Shown: positions 1 to 8,764 of the stretch, piece by piece
How the letters are laid out: each line of letters starts with the position of its first letter
Numbering within the stretch: position 1 is the stretch's first letter
Source of the DNA: Sphingomonadales bacterium
Lineage (GTDB): Bacteria > Pseudomonadota > Alphaproteobacteria > Sphingomonadales > Kordiimonadaceae
Assembly (NCBI GenBank): GCA_011088215.1
Contig: JAALKD010000002.1
Coordinates: 1 to 64,000, forward strand
DNA: 64,000 bases
Reading direction: 5' to 3'
Translations under genes and position numbers: made by a program
The notes under the pieces: model-generated
What the model saw: the letters and a program-made list of their open reading frames with translations, nothing else
Databases searched by the model: none
What the model was told of the DNA's origin: nothing

Positions 1-61
1 CCAACCAAACCCAAAACACCCACCCACCCCCCACCCCCCCCCCCCCCCCCCCCCGCCCCCC
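1..61. other. Low-complexity poly-C stretch at the window edge
   Basis: The first 61 bases are almost only C with a few A residues and one G, and have no relation to the coding sequence that starts abruptly at about base 62. The pdxA gene should continue through here at the protein level, but this stretch would encode only Pro, His and Thr. It looks like a contig-end artefact (homopolymer run-off or a degraded read end) and not chromosomal sequence. A real C-rich tract cannot be excluded. Confidence 0.75.
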
Positions 62-373
62 AGACTCGACGTTCCCGGTCCACTGCCAGCTGACACACTA
101 TTCCATGCAGAGGCTGGCGAACAATATGATGCAGTTTTGTGCATGTATCACGACCAAGCTCTCATCCCGCTAAAAGCATTGGACTTTTGGGGCGGAGTAA
201 ACATTACCCTAGGCCTGCCTATCATTCGCACATCACCCGACCATGGCACCGCTCTTTCCTTGGCCGGCAAGGGAGCCTGTAGGTTAGACAGTATGATCGC
301 TGCAATCAGAATTGCCGGCGAAATGGTTGACAGGGCACGCTCGGCGGAAGGTAGCGAGGCAGGTAATGACTGA
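62..373 (+). CDS. pdxA: 4-hydroxythreonine-4-phosphate dehydrogenase, C-terminal part
   Basis: This is the last ~103 residues of PdxA, which oxidises 4-phosphohydroxy-L-threonine in the DXP-dependent pyridoxal phosphate pathway in the cytoplasm. The frame is open from about base 62 and reads PADTLFHAE, then [26 protein letters not shown] and AGKG, the conserved C-terminal block of the family that includes a metal-ligand histidine. The TTG at 137 that a gene finder would choose is internal; the true start lies outside the window. Its TGA overlaps the rsmA start by 8 bp, the usual pdxA-rsmA arrangement, so the two are probably cotranscribed and translationally coupled. The 5' part is missing because of the window edge and the poly-C artefact. 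Confidence 0.93.
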   Translation, partial: RLDVPGPLPADTLFHAEAGEQYDAVLCMYHDQALIPLKALDFWGGVNITLGLPIIRTSPDHGTALSLAGKGACRLDSMIAAIRIAGEMVDRARSAEGSEAGND

Positions 374-1220
374 TCCTCTACCGCCACTAAGAGACGTCAT
401 AAAAACTCATGATCTGCAGGCGAAAAAATCTTTCGGCCAAAACTTTCTGCTCGATTTAAATTTGACCGGGAAAATTGCGCGTGTTGCCGGTGATTTGACC
501 AACAGCGTGATTTATGAGGTTGGCCCCGGCCCCGGCGGCCTAACCCGAGGCCTGCTAGAAAATCGTGCTAAACGCGTTGTTGCTGTGGAAATGGACCACC
601 GCTGTTTGCCTGCACTGGAAGAAGTATCCGCTGCATATGGCGGTGTACTGACCATTCACAAGGCCGATGCTCTTGATATTAACGAACAAAAGATTCTGGA
701 AATTCAAAACGGTGAGGACGCGCGCATTGCCTCAAATTTACCCTATAACGTAGGGACCGCGCTATTCGTTAAGTGGCTAACGATTGGCGAATGGTTGCCA
801 TGGTACAAATCTCTAACCTTGATGTTCCAGCAAGAAGTAGCAGAACGCATTGTCGCAGTCCCGGGCAGCAAAGCATATGGTCGCCTTTCTGTGCTCGCGC
901 AGTGGCGCGGCCGTGTTCGCATTGCCATGCGGGTTCCGGCTGCAGCGTTCACACCGCCGCCAAAAGTGTCTAGTGCCATCATCCATTTTGAGCCAACGGC
1001 CCCAATCGATGACCGTGTTGCCCTTGCGGATCTGGAATTGATAGTTGCACGGGCGTTTGGCCAGCGCCGAAAAATGCTGCGCGCCAGCCTGAAAGGATTG
1101 GATGTAAATGCGCTCCAACTTCTTGAAAACGCTGGCATCGAACCTACGTTGCGCGCTGAAAACATTAGTGTTGCAGGGTTTGTCGAACTAGCGCGTCATT
1201 ACGGATTGATGCGCGCCTAA
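366..1220 (+). CDS. rsmA: 16S rRNA (adenine1518-N6/adenine1519-N6)-dimethyltransferase
   Basis: RsmA (KsgA) dimethylates two adjacent adenines in the 3'-terminal hairpin of 16S rRNA late in 30S assembly, using S-adenosylmethionine. The 284-residue protein has GQNFL (residues 24-28), the SAM-binding loop [10 protein letters not shown] near residue 50 and the catalytic NLPYN motif near residue 126. I place the start at the ATG at 366, which overlaps the pdxA stop by 8 bp and gives the usual N-terminus; an upstream in-frame start at 312 would add 18 residues without family support. It converges on gmk with only a 10-bp gap and no visible intrinsic terminator between them. Confidence 0.96.
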   Translation: MTDPLPPLRDVIKTHDLQAKKSFGQNFLLDLNLTGKIARVAGDLTNSVIYEVGPGPGGLTRGLLENRAKRVVAVEMDHRCLPALEEVSAAYGGVLTIHKADALDINEQKILEIQNGEDARIASNLPYNVGTALFVKWLTIGEWLPWYKSLTLMFQQEVAERIVAVPGSKAYGRLSVLAQWRGRVRIAMRVPAAAFTPPPKVSSAIIHFEPTAPIDDRVALADLELIVARAFGQRRKMLRASLKGLDVNALQLLENAGIEPTLRAENISVAGFVELARHYGLMRA

Positions 1221-1230
1221 TATTGAAAAC

Positions 1231-1881
1231 CTAGCTTTGGCGCTCTTCCATTAATTGGCGAACAAAGTCAGACATGCCCGGCCGCCTTTCGCGGCGGAAA
1301 CGCTCTGCTCTGACAATAGCTTTCAGGTCTTCATAAGTTCGTTCTAAATCATCGTTCACCAGCACATAATCATATTCCGCCCAGTGACTAATCTCGCTTT
1401 CGGCTTGCTCCATGCGGTGTTGAACCGTTTCCTCGCTGTCTTGCGCACGATTTTTCAAGCGCTCTTCCAGCGCCTTCACGCTAGGAGGCAATATGAAAAT
1501 CCTGACCAGATCAATCGCGCTGGCGCTAGACATCATCTGCTGCGTGCCCTGCCAATCGATATCAAAAATCACATCTTTACCGTCCTGCAGCGCCTCTTTT
1601 ACCGGGCCCGTTGGTGTGCCGTATCGGTTTTCGAAGACGATTGCATGCTCCAATAATTCCCCACCATCAATCATTTCGCGAAAGCGTTCATGGCTGACAA
1701 AATAATAATCTTTGCCGTCTTCTTCTCCGGGCCTCGGCTCACGCGTGGTCGCAGAAACTGACATAACCACATCATCATCTTCGTCTAGGAGGCGCCGTGT
1801 CAGCGTTGTTTTTCCCGCACCCGACGGGGAAGACATTACCAACATCAAGCCGCGCCGTGTTTCGATTGGATCTGAAGACAT
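1231..1881 (-). CDS. gmk: Guanylate kinase
   Basis: Guanylate kinase phosphorylates GMP to GDP with ATP and is essential for GTP and dGTP supply. The 216-residue protein has the P-loop SSPSGAGKTT (residues 17-26), the GMP-binding TTREPRPGE segment and Y..PTG further on, and a normal C-terminus. I chose the ATG at 1881 because translation from it gives the standard short N-terminus; a longer open frame upstream (to 2019) runs into the yicC coding region. It lies 41 bp downstream of the YicC-family gene on the same strand, probably in the same leftward transcript (mltG-yicC-gmk). Confidence 0.96.
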   Translation of the reverse strand: MSSDPIETRRGLMLVMSSPSGAGKTTLTRRLLDEDDDVVMSVSATTREPRPGEEDGKDYYFVSHERFREMIDGGELLEHAIVFENRYGTPTGPVKEALQDGKDVIFDIDWQGTQQMMSSASAIDLVRIFILPPSVKALEERLKNRAQDSEETVQHRMEQAESEISHWAEYDYVLVNDDLERTYEDLKAIVRAERFRRERRPGMSDFVRQLMEERQS

Positions 1882-1922
1882 TCGTAAACCTACATCTATT
1901 AAGCTATTGAAATAAAATATTT

Positions 1923-2810
1923 TTATTCGATATTTTGAACTTGTTCCCGAAATTGATCGATAAGAACTTTGAGATCTACACCGATTTTTGTCAGCTGGGC
2001 ATCCCCTGATTTGGAACAAAGCGTATTAGTTTCCCTGTTAAACTCCTGACACAGGAAATCCAACCGTCTTCCCACTGGTTTTTTCTCCGCAAGCAATGAT
2101 GCCGCCTCATCGAAATGGCTTTCCAGCCGATCAAATTCTTCCTGAATATCGGCTTTTACTGCCATAACTGCAATTTCTTGCGCCAACCGTTCGTCACTGA
2201 CCGGTTTGTCCGACTGCTCAAGCTTCCTAATCTGGGCGGTAAAGCGTTCGCGCATGGCGACGCCGCGATCGCCCACTGCTATTTTAGCCGCAGCCAATAA
2301 ATCATGCATGTTTTCCAGCTGTTTGGCCAAAAACACTTCCATGCGCCTACCCTCATCCCGCCGAGCAGCGGCAAGGTCTGCAATCAGTAGCTTCAAGTCA
2401 GTCAACAATGCCGCTTTCAGAGAGGCAAGCTCGTCCTCCGCCGGTTCCTCGCTGACCAAATCGACCACACCTTTAATCGCCATCAAGCCATCAACGCTGG
2501 CAGGCACGACGCCGGGCTGGTCACTGTAGCGCGCAGCAATTTCAACTAGATCAGCGAGTCGCGATTCGTTGACCACAAACCGTTCATTGTCAGCGGACCT
2601 GTCCACCTGAAGATTCAGAAAAACCGAACCCCTGTTCAAAGCTGTTGATATTTTCTTTTTTACATCAATGTCAAAACCGTCAAGGAACCCAGGTATTTTG
2701 GTGCGAACTTCAAGGCCCTTGTTGTTGACGCTTTTTATCTCCCAGTTCCAGCGAAAGGGCCCCACCTCACCGCCACGTCGGGTAAAACCTGTCATACTAG
2801 CAAGCGTCAT
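1923..2810 (-). CDS. YicC family protein (putative endoribonuclease)
   Basis: The 295-residue protein starts MTLASMTGFTR and contains EIKSVNNKGLE, both hallmarks of the YicC family N-terminal domain, and ends with the conserved C-terminal DUF1732-type region (RRLDFLCQEFNRETNTLCSK). E. coli YicC has been described as an endoribonuclease that affects small RNA stability; that role here is by homology only. The start at 2810 is preferred over an in-frame start four codons upstream because MT.ASMTGF is the family N-terminus. The linkage yicC-gmk is very widely conserved. It is followed directly by gmk and preceded by mltG with an 84-bp gap. Confidence 0.92.
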   Translation of the reverse strand: MTLASMTGFTRRGGEVGPFRWNWEIKSVNNKGLEVRTKIPGFLDGFDIDVKKKISTALNRGSVFLNLQVDRSADNERFVVNESRLADLVEIAARYSDQPGVVPASVDGLMAIKGVVDLVSEEPAEDELASLKAALLTDLKLLIADLAAARRDEGRRMEVFLAKQLENMHDLLAAAKIAVGDRGVAMRERFTAQIRKLEQSDKPVSDERLAQEIAVMAVKADIQEEFDRLESHFDEAASLLAEKKPVGRRLDFLCQEFNRETNTLCSKSGDAQLTKIGVDLKVLIDQFREQVQNIE

Positions 2811-2894
2811 AAAGCATCCCAAAAGCTGGTTGAATGAGTGTTCATTATAGTAAACTAAACGAAGATTGGCACAAAAATAGTGTCCAAACTTGTG

Positions 2895-3875
2895 CTATTG
2901 AACGTTTTTCTCAATGCGACACCAACGAGCCACAGTCCGATTGTGCTCAGCCAACGTTTTTGCAAAAGCGTGACCGCCTGTTCCGTCAGCCACAAAATAA
3001 AGATATGCAACATTAGCCGGATTTAAAACCGCCGCAATCGATGCCTTGCCAGGGTTTGCAATCGGTGTTGGAGGTAATCCGCCGCGCCGATAACTGTTGT
3101 AGGGCGTATCGCTACGCAAATCGCGCCTGGTTAGCCCACGGTCCAAGGGCGCACCTCCACTGAGGCCGTATATTACCGTTGGATCAGACTGTAGACGCAT
3201 ACCTTGCCGCAATCGATTGATGAATACCGCTGCCACCAATTCCCGTTCAGCCGCCAGCCCTGTTTCTTTTTCAACGATCGAGGCCAAGATGATTGCCTCG
3301 CGCGAATCGGTAAATGGTAAATTCACCGCGCGAGACCGCCACAATTGTTCAAATGCATCATCCATGGCTGCTTGCATGCGTACTATCAGGCCTGCTGCCG
3401 CGTCGCCCCGTTCATAGTAGTAAGTTTCCGGCAATAAGCTTCCTTCGGTTGGCAGCGTGTAGCTGGCCATATCCAGACCGAAACTAGCACGCATCAACGT
3501 TTCCACATCACTAACCGATGCGCCCTCAGGTATAACAAGCCGCCGCTTGTATGTGTCCTGTAACTCGACTTTTCCCAGAATGTCATAGAGGGTTGTCTTC
3601 GGCGGTATTTCATACTCCCCCGCATAAAGGGCACGGTCTAATCCACGCCAACGGGTTATCAATTTGAAATGCCAGGCTCGACGAACAAAACCCAGAGCCA
3701 CAGCCTGCTGTGCAACACTACCAACACTGTCGCCAGCTTTTATGTATAATAACTGGGATTCAGCGTGCGCCCCCGGCGAATAGGCTATGTGGCGCACAAG
3801 GCCATGGCCTGCACCAAAAGCCAAGCAAACCGCAGCAAAAAGCACCGCAAAAATATATAAAACCCGGCTTCGCAT
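2895..3875 (-). CDS. mltG: Endolytic peptidoglycan transglycosylase MltG
   Basis: MltG (YceG) is an inner-membrane lytic transglycosylase that cuts nascent glycan strands and limits their length. The protein has one N-terminal membrane segment (about residues 5-28), a LysM-like module around LYAGEYEIPPKTT and the YceG catalytic domain with the IILASIVEKET motif, whose glutamate is catalytic, followed by QSDPTVIYG and the TPYNSY/GLPPTPI block. Length (about 326 residues) is normal. GTG at 3878 and ATG at 3875 are both possible starts; I used ATG. It follows fabF with a 75-bp gap, the standard alphaproteobacterial fabF-mltG linkage. Confidence 0.93.
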   Translation of the reverse strand: MRSRVLYIFAVLFAAVCLAFGAGHGLVRHIAYSPGAHAESQLLYIKAGDSVGSVAQQAVALGFVRRAWHFKLITRWRGLDRALYAGEYEIPPKTTLYDILGKVELQDTYKRRLVIPEGASVSDVETLMRASFGLDMASYTLPTEGSLLPETYYYERGDAAAGLIVRMQAAMDDAFEQLWRSRAVNLPFTDSREAIILASIVEKETGLAAERELVAAVFINRLRQGMRLQSDPTVIYGLSGGAPLDRGLTRRDLRSDTPYNSYRRGGLPPTPIANPGKASIAAVLNPANVAYLYFVADGTGGHAFAKTLAEHNRTVARWCRIEKNVQ

Positions 3876-3950
3876 CACAGCTTTACCCTATCAGGGTTTT
3901 TCCGCATGCAAAACCTGCGTTTTGGAATCATCTAACTCAAAACTGGAGAG

Positions 3951-5219
3951 TTAACCCTCGAATTTCTGAACCACGAGGGAGGCATTGGTCCCGCCAAACC
4001 CAAATGAATTTGACAGCGCAGCTTTCACTTCGCGTTCTTGCGCTTCCAGCGGCACAAGGTTCATGCCTTCGCAGCCTTCTGCGGGTTCGTGTAGATTCAA
4101 AGTCGGCGGTACAACACTGTCCTGAATAGATTTGATACAGAAAATCGCCTCAACCGCGCCAGCAGCACCTAACAAATGCCCGATTGAAGATTTGGTCGAC
4201 GACATAGCCACATTATCAGCATGGCTGCCCATCAAGCGTTTTACTGCACCAAATTCAATAGGGTCGCCGATGGGTGTCGACGTGCCGTGGGCATTGATAT
4301 AACCGATATCGTCCGCATTCAGCCCTGCCCGTTTGATCGCAGCGGCCATTGAGCGATATCCGCCGTTACCGTCCGGTGCAGGCGCTGTAACGTGATGTGC
4401 GTCACCCGACATGCCGTACCCGGTTACCTCACAGTATATTTTCGCACCGCGTGCTTTGGCGTGCTCCAGTTCTTCCAAAACCACAATACCAGCACCTTCG
4501 CCCATAACGAAGCCATCATGGCCAACGTCCCAGGGCCGCGAGGCCTCTTCCGGTGTATCATTGTATTTTGTCGAAAGTGCACGCGCCTGCGAAAAACCAG
4601 CAAAAGCAACGCCGCAAACGGATGCTTCCGCACCGCCAGCAACCATAACATCAGCATCATCAAGCGCGATCAAACGTGCTGCATCACCAATTGCGTGAGC
4701 ACCCGTTGAACAGGCAGTTACAACCGCATGGTTTGGTCCTTTAAAGCCATATTTAATCGACACATTGCCGGAAACAAGATTGATAATCAAACCGGCGATA
4801 AAGTGCGGGCTAACCTTACGGATGCCGCGCGTATGAAGGGTTACAGCCGTGTCTGCGGTCAAAAGCAGGCCGCCAACGCCAGAGCCAATCATCACACCGG
4901 TGCGGAAACTTTCTTCTTCGCCCGGATCCGTCCAACCAGCATCTTCAACCGCTTGTTGCGCGGCAGAAACACCGAAAACAATGAAATTATCAACTCGGCG
5001 CTGATCTTTAGGCGGCATGTAATTGTCTGCGTTAAATGTACCATTTGAGCCATCACCCAGCGGCACTTCGCAAGCAATTTTGCACGGGAATGTCTCGGTA
5101 TCAAACAAGGTGATTGGGCCAGCGCCCGACTTACCTGCGATCAGATGGCCCCATGTCGTATCGACGGTGTCCCCTAACGGCGAAACCATCCCCAAACCGG
5201 TAACAACAACTCTTCTCAT
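3951..5219 (-). CDS. fabF: Beta-ketoacyl-ACP synthase II
   Basis: FabF condenses malonyl-ACP with a growing acyl-ACP in type II fatty-acid elongation. The 422-residue protein shows the thiolase-fold triad: Cys170 in TACSTGAH, His311 in NAHGTSTP and His348 in SSIGHLLGAAG. The start MRRVVVTGLG is the usual family N-terminus. It is downstream of acpP, separated by a strong intrinsic terminator at 5343-5385, so fabF may depend on readthrough or a promoter of its own in the 5220-5342 interval. Confidence 0.97.
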   Translation of the reverse strand: MRRVVVTGLGMVSPLGDTVDTTWGHLIAGKSGAGPITLFDTETFPCKIACEVPLGDGSNGTFNADNYMPPKDQRRVDNFIVFGVSAAQQAVEDAGWTDPGEEESFRTGVMIGSGVGGLLLTADTAVTLHTRGIRKVSPHFIAGLIINLVSGNVSIKYGFKGPNHAVVTACSTGAHAIGDAARLIALDDADVMVAGGAEASVCGVAFAGFSQARALSTKYNDTPEEASRPWDVGHDGFVMGEGAGIVVLEELEHAKARGAKIYCEVTGYGMSGDAHHVTAPAPDGNGGYRSMAAAIKRAGLNADDIGYINAHGTSTPIGDPIEFGAVKRLMGSHADNVAMSSTKSSIGHLLGAAGAVEAIFCIKSIQDSVVPPTLNLHEPAEGCEGMNLVPLEAQEREVKAALSNSFGFGGTNASLVVQKFEG

Positions 5220-5342
5220 CGACTATCCCTCATTCATTTACCAGCGCTGTGGTCGCTACAATTCTGGTGTGCACTTTACTGCGAAAAGACGCGTCTTAGA
5301 AACCTAAAAACGCCAAAAAAACAAATGGTGATTATTTATGAA

Positions 5343-5385
5343 TAAAAAAGGGCAACAACCAAACCACCCGGCCCGGTTATTGCCC
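5343..5385 (-). terminator. Intrinsic terminator after acpP
   Basis: On the minus strand an 11-bp stem with one T-G wobble (GGGCAATAACC pairing with GGTTGTTGCCC) is followed directly by a run of six T. It lies 21 bp beyond the acpP stop codon and separates acpP from fabF. The very high demand for acyl carrier protein makes a terminator here plausible. Confidence 0.85.
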
Positions 5386-5405
5386 TCAATAATACTGAAT
5401 CCCGC

Positions 5406-5639
5406 TTAGGAATTCGCGCTGATAAAATCAATCGCGTTTTTAACGGTCTGAATTTTTTCAGCGGCGTCGTCTGGGATCTCGATTCCGAATTCTTCCTCAA
5501 ACGCCATTACCAGCTCAACTGTATCAAGGCTGTCAGCGCCAAGATCATCAATAAAGCTTGCAGTGTCGGTTACTTTGTCTTCGTCGACACCTAGGTGCTC
5601 GACTACGATTTTCTTCACCTTTTCGGCGATTTCGCTCAT
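5406..5639 (-). CDS. acpP: Acyl carrier protein
   Basis: AcpP carries acyl intermediates of fatty-acid synthesis on a phosphopantetheine arm. The 77-residue acidic protein has the attachment serine at position 37 in [17 protein letters not shown] ribosome-binding site lies a few bases before the ATG. The 263-bp interval upstream (5640-5902), which I could not resolve into clear -35/-10 elements, separates it from fabG and probably holds its own promoter. An intrinsic terminator follows at 5343-5385, consistent with a separately and strongly expressed gene. Confidence 0.97.
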   Translation of the reverse strand: MSEIAEKVKKIVVEHLGVDEDKVTDTASFIDDLGADSLDTVELVMAFEEEFGIEIPDDAAEKIQTVKNAIDFISANS

Positions 5640-5902
5640 AGCTATGTCCTCGTTTATAACACCATTAAATCGGAGATCACTTAAGTCTTATATATGTCCC
5701 CGGCTGTACGGTTTCCCTGCTATTTCGGCTGGAATGACCGCGTCGCGGCTGCTCCTAACACAGTTTATTCGGTTTGAGAAGCCCAGGAACTAGAATTCCC
5801 TATTTGAACTTTTCAAACCATTACTTACGATTTTAATCAACTGCGCGCAACCCTTGGCTTGTAACCACCAAAGTCAATGACGCGCCGACGACGCTATCGC
5901 GG

Positions 5903-6640
5903 TCAAATCATCGCCATACCGCCATTTACGTGCAACGTCTGACCAGTAACATACTGCGCTTCTTCGCTGGCCAAATACAGAACCGCAGACGCAATATCTT
6001 CCGGTGACCCGAGCGCGCCAGACGGGATTCCGCTAGTAATCGCCGCCTTTTGATCATCGGTCAACGCATCGGTCATTGGTGTAGCGATAAACCCCGGCGC
6101 AACACAGTTGATTGTGATGCCGCGGCTAGCCACTTCCTGCGCCATAGATTTTGACATACCTATCATGCCCGCTTTTGACGCCGCGTAGTTGGCCTGCCCC
6201 GGGTTTCCGGTAACACCTACCACAGACGTAATGTTCACCATCCGGCCCCAGCGTGCCTTCATCATACCGCGCATCACACCTTTCATCAGGCGAAAAGCGC
6301 TCTCCAGATTGACCTGCAAAACCGTGTCCCACTCGTCGTCTTTCATGCGCATAGCAAGATTGTCTTTGGTAACACCTGCGTTATTAACCAGGATATCGAC
6401 ACTGCCCATGGCCGCAACCGCCTCCTTGGCCAATGTATCTACACTGTCGCGATCCGATAAATTGGCGGAAATAACGTGGGCCCGCCCATCCAACTCAACG
6501 GCCAATTCAGCCAGCTTTTCTGCTCGGGTTCCGGATATTGCAACGGTCGCACCCGCACCGTGCAACGCACGAGCAATCGCCGCGCCAATGCCGCCGGTCG
6601 CCCCGGTTACCAACGCATTTTTTCCTGTTAAATCAAACAT
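5903..6640 (-). CDS. fabG: 3-oxoacyl-ACP reductase
   Basis: FabG reduces beta-ketoacyl-ACP with NADPH in fatty-acid elongation. The 245-residue short-chain dehydrogenase has the cofactor loop VTGATGGIG (residues 11-19), NNAG (86-89), and the catalytic Ser139, Tyr152 and Lys156 in the YAASK motif. It ends in GQTLHVNGGMAMI, typical of FabG. It is 29 bp downstream of fabD on the same strand and likely forms an operon with it. Confidence 0.97.
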   Translation of the reverse strand: MFDLTGKNALVTGATGGIGAAIARALHGAGATVAISGTRAEKLAELAVELDGRAHVISANLSDRDSVDTLAKEAVAAMGSVDILVNNAGVTKDNLAMRMKDDEWDTVLQVNLESAFRLMKGVMRGMMKARWGRMVNITSVVGVTGNPGQANYAASKAGMIGMSKSMAQEVASRGITINCVAPGFIATPMTDALTDDQKAAITSGIPSGALGSPEDIASAVLYLASEEAQYVTGQTLHVNGGMAMI

Positions 6641-6669
6641 CTAAAATCCCCAATTATTATGTTGCCTAA

Positions 6670-7608
6670 TTACAATGTCGCTGCGAAAGCTTCGATATCG
6701 GCAGGGTCCTGCAAGTTTGTAGTCGCAAGGTCGCGGTCAATGCGCCGCGCCAATCCGGAAAGCACTTTTCCTGCGCCCACTTCTACCATTCGATCAATGC
6801 CCAACGATGTCATCGACCCAACGCTTTCACGCCACCTGACAGCGCCCGTCACTTGTTCAACAAGCAATGTTTTAATGCCTTCAGGCTCGCTGATTGGCAC
6901 CGCTAAAACATTTGCAATCACTGGCAAGACTGGCCGTTTGATTTCGACGTCGGCCAGCGCGGCTTTCATTTCGTCAGCTGCGGGTTTCATCAATGGACAA
7001 TGAAACGGCGCTGAAACTGGCAACAACAAGCCGCGTTTGGCTCCTTTAGTCTTGGCAATCTCAATGGCTCGTTCAACCGCGCCCTTGTGCCCGGAAACAA
7101 CAACCTGACCGTCTGCGTTGTCGTTGGCCGCAACGACAATTTCACCGCTTGCAGCTTCTTCGCACACAGTATTCACATCATCCATGCTCAAGCCAAGAAT
7201 TGCCGCCATCGCGCCATCGCCCACAGGCACAGCACGCTGCATGGCTTGGCCGCGTAACTTCAGCAGCTTGGCGGCATCAGCAATACCGAATGCACCAGTA
7301 GCTGCCAGGGCAGAATATTCGCCCAACGAGTGCCCGGCTACATGGCTGGCAATCTCATCGATTTTCAAGCCGCCTGCTTCCAGCGTGCGAATAACCGCTA
7401 GCGACACTGCCATCAACGCTGGCTGCGTATTTTCAGTCAGGCGAAGGTCTTCTTCAGGGCCTTCCCACATAATTTTGGACAGATCCTGCGACAGCGCATC
7501 ATTCACTTCTTCAAAAACGAGCCTTGCCGCCGGTTCGGCTTCATCGAGCGACTTGCCCATGCCAACGAATTGGCTGCCCTGACCAGGAAACACGAGTGCG
7601 CGGGTCAT
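6670..7608 (-). CDS. fabD: Malonyl CoA-ACP transacylase
   Basis: FabD moves malonyl groups from CoA to ACP to start each elongation cycle. The 312-residue protein has FPGQGSQ at residues 7-13, the active-site Ser94 in GHSLGEYSAL and the partner histidine in SAPFHCPLM near residue 200. It is the first gene of the leftward fab block; the ~165 bp upstream to the VOC gene should hold the promoter. Confidence 0.97.
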   Translation of the reverse strand: MTRALVFPGQGSQFVGMGKSLDEAEPAARLVFEEVNDALSQDLSKIMWEGPEEDLRLTENTQPALMAVSLAVIRTLEAGGLKIDEIASHVAGHSLGEYSALAATGAFGIADAAKLLKLRGQAMQRAVPVGDGAMAAILGLSMDDVNTVCEEAASGEIVVAANDNADGQVVVSGHKGAVERAIEIAKTKGAKRGLLLPVSAPFHCPLMKPAADEMKAALADVEIKRPVLPVIANVLAVPISEPEGIKTLLVEQVTGAVRWRESVGSMTSLGIDRMVEVGAGKVLSGLARRIDRDLATTNLQDPADIEAFAATL

Positions 7609-7773
7609 TCAATCCTCCGTTATTTTATTGTTCAGGAACCATCTTATGTCCGCAGATGGCACATAGCCAACCGAGAAGGCAAGAAGTTTGACAAAAACTC
7701 TTTAAATATCAACTTCTCACCTGACCTTGGAGAACGCGCGGGGCACATTCACACAAGCACGCTGCGAGCCCGG

Positions 7774-8145
7774 TCATACATGTTGATCAACCAAAATAGG
7801 GTTTCCGTCAGGGTCAACAACAATGAAGCTTGCTGGGCCACTTGTTGCCTCATCCGCTTCATCAATTACCGTAACGCCCTGCTCTTTTAATGATTTCTGA
7901 ATATCCCTAATATCTTTGAAGTCTGACACGGGCTGTCCGTCTGAATCCCAACCAGGATTGAAAGTCATCATATTTTTGTCAAACATCCCTTGGAAAAGCC
8001 CAAGTACACAGCTAGGACTTTTAAGGATCAACCAACCTTGGTTTTCAGCACCCCCAAAAACCGAAAAGCCCAGTCCTTCGTAAAATGCCTTCGAAGTCGC
8101 TATATCTTTTACTGTTAGACTTAATGAAAACGCACCCAAATTCAT
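7774..8145 (-). CDS. VOC (glyoxalase/bleomycin-resistance) family protein
   Basis: The 123-residue protein is a single vicinal-oxygen-chelate unit: beta-alpha-beta-beta-beta with VKDIATSKAFYEGLGFSVFG at the start and VVDPDGNPILVDQ at the end. Family members bind a metal and act in isomerisation, ring cleavage or drug binding; the substrate here cannot be read from the sequence. It is most like the small stand-alone proteins often annotated as extradiol-dioxygenase-like or glyoxalase. It is divergent from the DUF1489 gene across an 86-bp gap and on the same strand as fabD. Confidence 0.88.
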   Translation of the reverse strand: MNLGAFSLSLTVKDIATSKAFYEGLGFSVFGGAENQGWLILKSPSCVLGLFQGMFDKNMMTFNPGWDSDGQPVSDFKDIRDIQKSLKEQGVTVIDEADEATSGPASFIVVDPDGNPILVDQHV

Positions 8146-8231
8146 CGTATATCCTTTCTTTCATCGTTGCTGCAGTTACACTAGAACAATCGCTTCACCT
8201 TACAAACTTTCAAGAGAATTGACGGTAAAAC

Positions 8232-8660
8232 ATGACCCTCCACATTGTAAAAGTCGCTGCGGGCATTGCTACGCTGAACCGTCTCGAGGAAATTGTCGCA
8301 CAATATTCCTATGATGACCCCGACCTCGGCCCGATCATGCCCATGTCATCGCGCAATCGACCCCAACGGCCTGAGGTTCTTGAGGGTGGTTCAGTTTACT
8401 GGATCATAAAAGGCAAGATCGTCGCCCGCGCCCATATTGTTGCTATCAGAGACGATGAGCGCCCAGATGGCCGAAAAGGTTGCCAAATCTGTATAACGCC
8501 AAAGGTTATTCACACAGTACCATTTTTAAAACGTGGCTTTCAGGGCTGGCGTTACCTAAAGCCTGAAGATGCGCCCGCAGACTTGATAACCGGCGACAGC
8601 GAAACGGGCAAAGGTTCAGCAGATTTGGCCAATGAGCTGCAAGCGTTAGGGCTGTTGTAG
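8232..8660 (+). CDS. DUF1489 family protein
   Basis: The 142-residue protein begins MTLHIVKVAAG and carries the sequence VYWIIKGKIVARAHIVAIRDD and FQGWRYLKPEDAPADL that characterise DUF1489, a family almost confined to Alphaproteobacteria. No function is known. Cytoplasmic, no signal peptide or membrane segment. It is monocistronic on the plus strand, followed by the operator region of the SRPBCC gene. Confidence 0.85.
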   Translation: MTLHIVKVAAGIATLNRLEEIVAQYSYDDPDLGPIMPMSSRNRPQRPEVLEGGSVYWIIKGKIVARAHIVAIRDDERPDGRKGCQICITPKVIHTVPFLKRGFQGWRYLKPEDAPADLITGDSETGKGSADLANELQALGLL

Positions 8661-8691
8661 GACGCAAAAGCTCCACGGCCATTCAATATTA

Positions 8692-8746
8692 AACCAAATG
8701 GTTGACAATTGTTGCATCGCCCTATATTTAACCATATGGTTAAATA
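8692..8746 (+). promoter_or_regulatory. Promoter with two palindromic operators before the SRPBCC gene
   Basis: A 22-bp perfect palindrome at 8725-8746 (arms TATTTAACCAT and ATGGTTAAATA) overlaps the probable -10 region. A second, shorter copy, AACCAAATGGTT at 8692-8703, overlaps the -35 element TTGACA (8702-8707). Both share AACCA-N2-TGGTT and their centres are 38 bp apart. The layout fits a repressor that blocks the promoter at both elements. Genes of this SRPBCC type are often controlled by an ArsR-family repressor (established for the family), but none is encoded here. Confidence 0.6.
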
Positions 8747-8764
8747 ATGAAACAGGAGGATCAA

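Noticed and set aside
1-61. C-rich i-motif or G-quadruplex element
   Set aside because: It interrupts pdxA at the very end of the sequence; artefact is far more likely.
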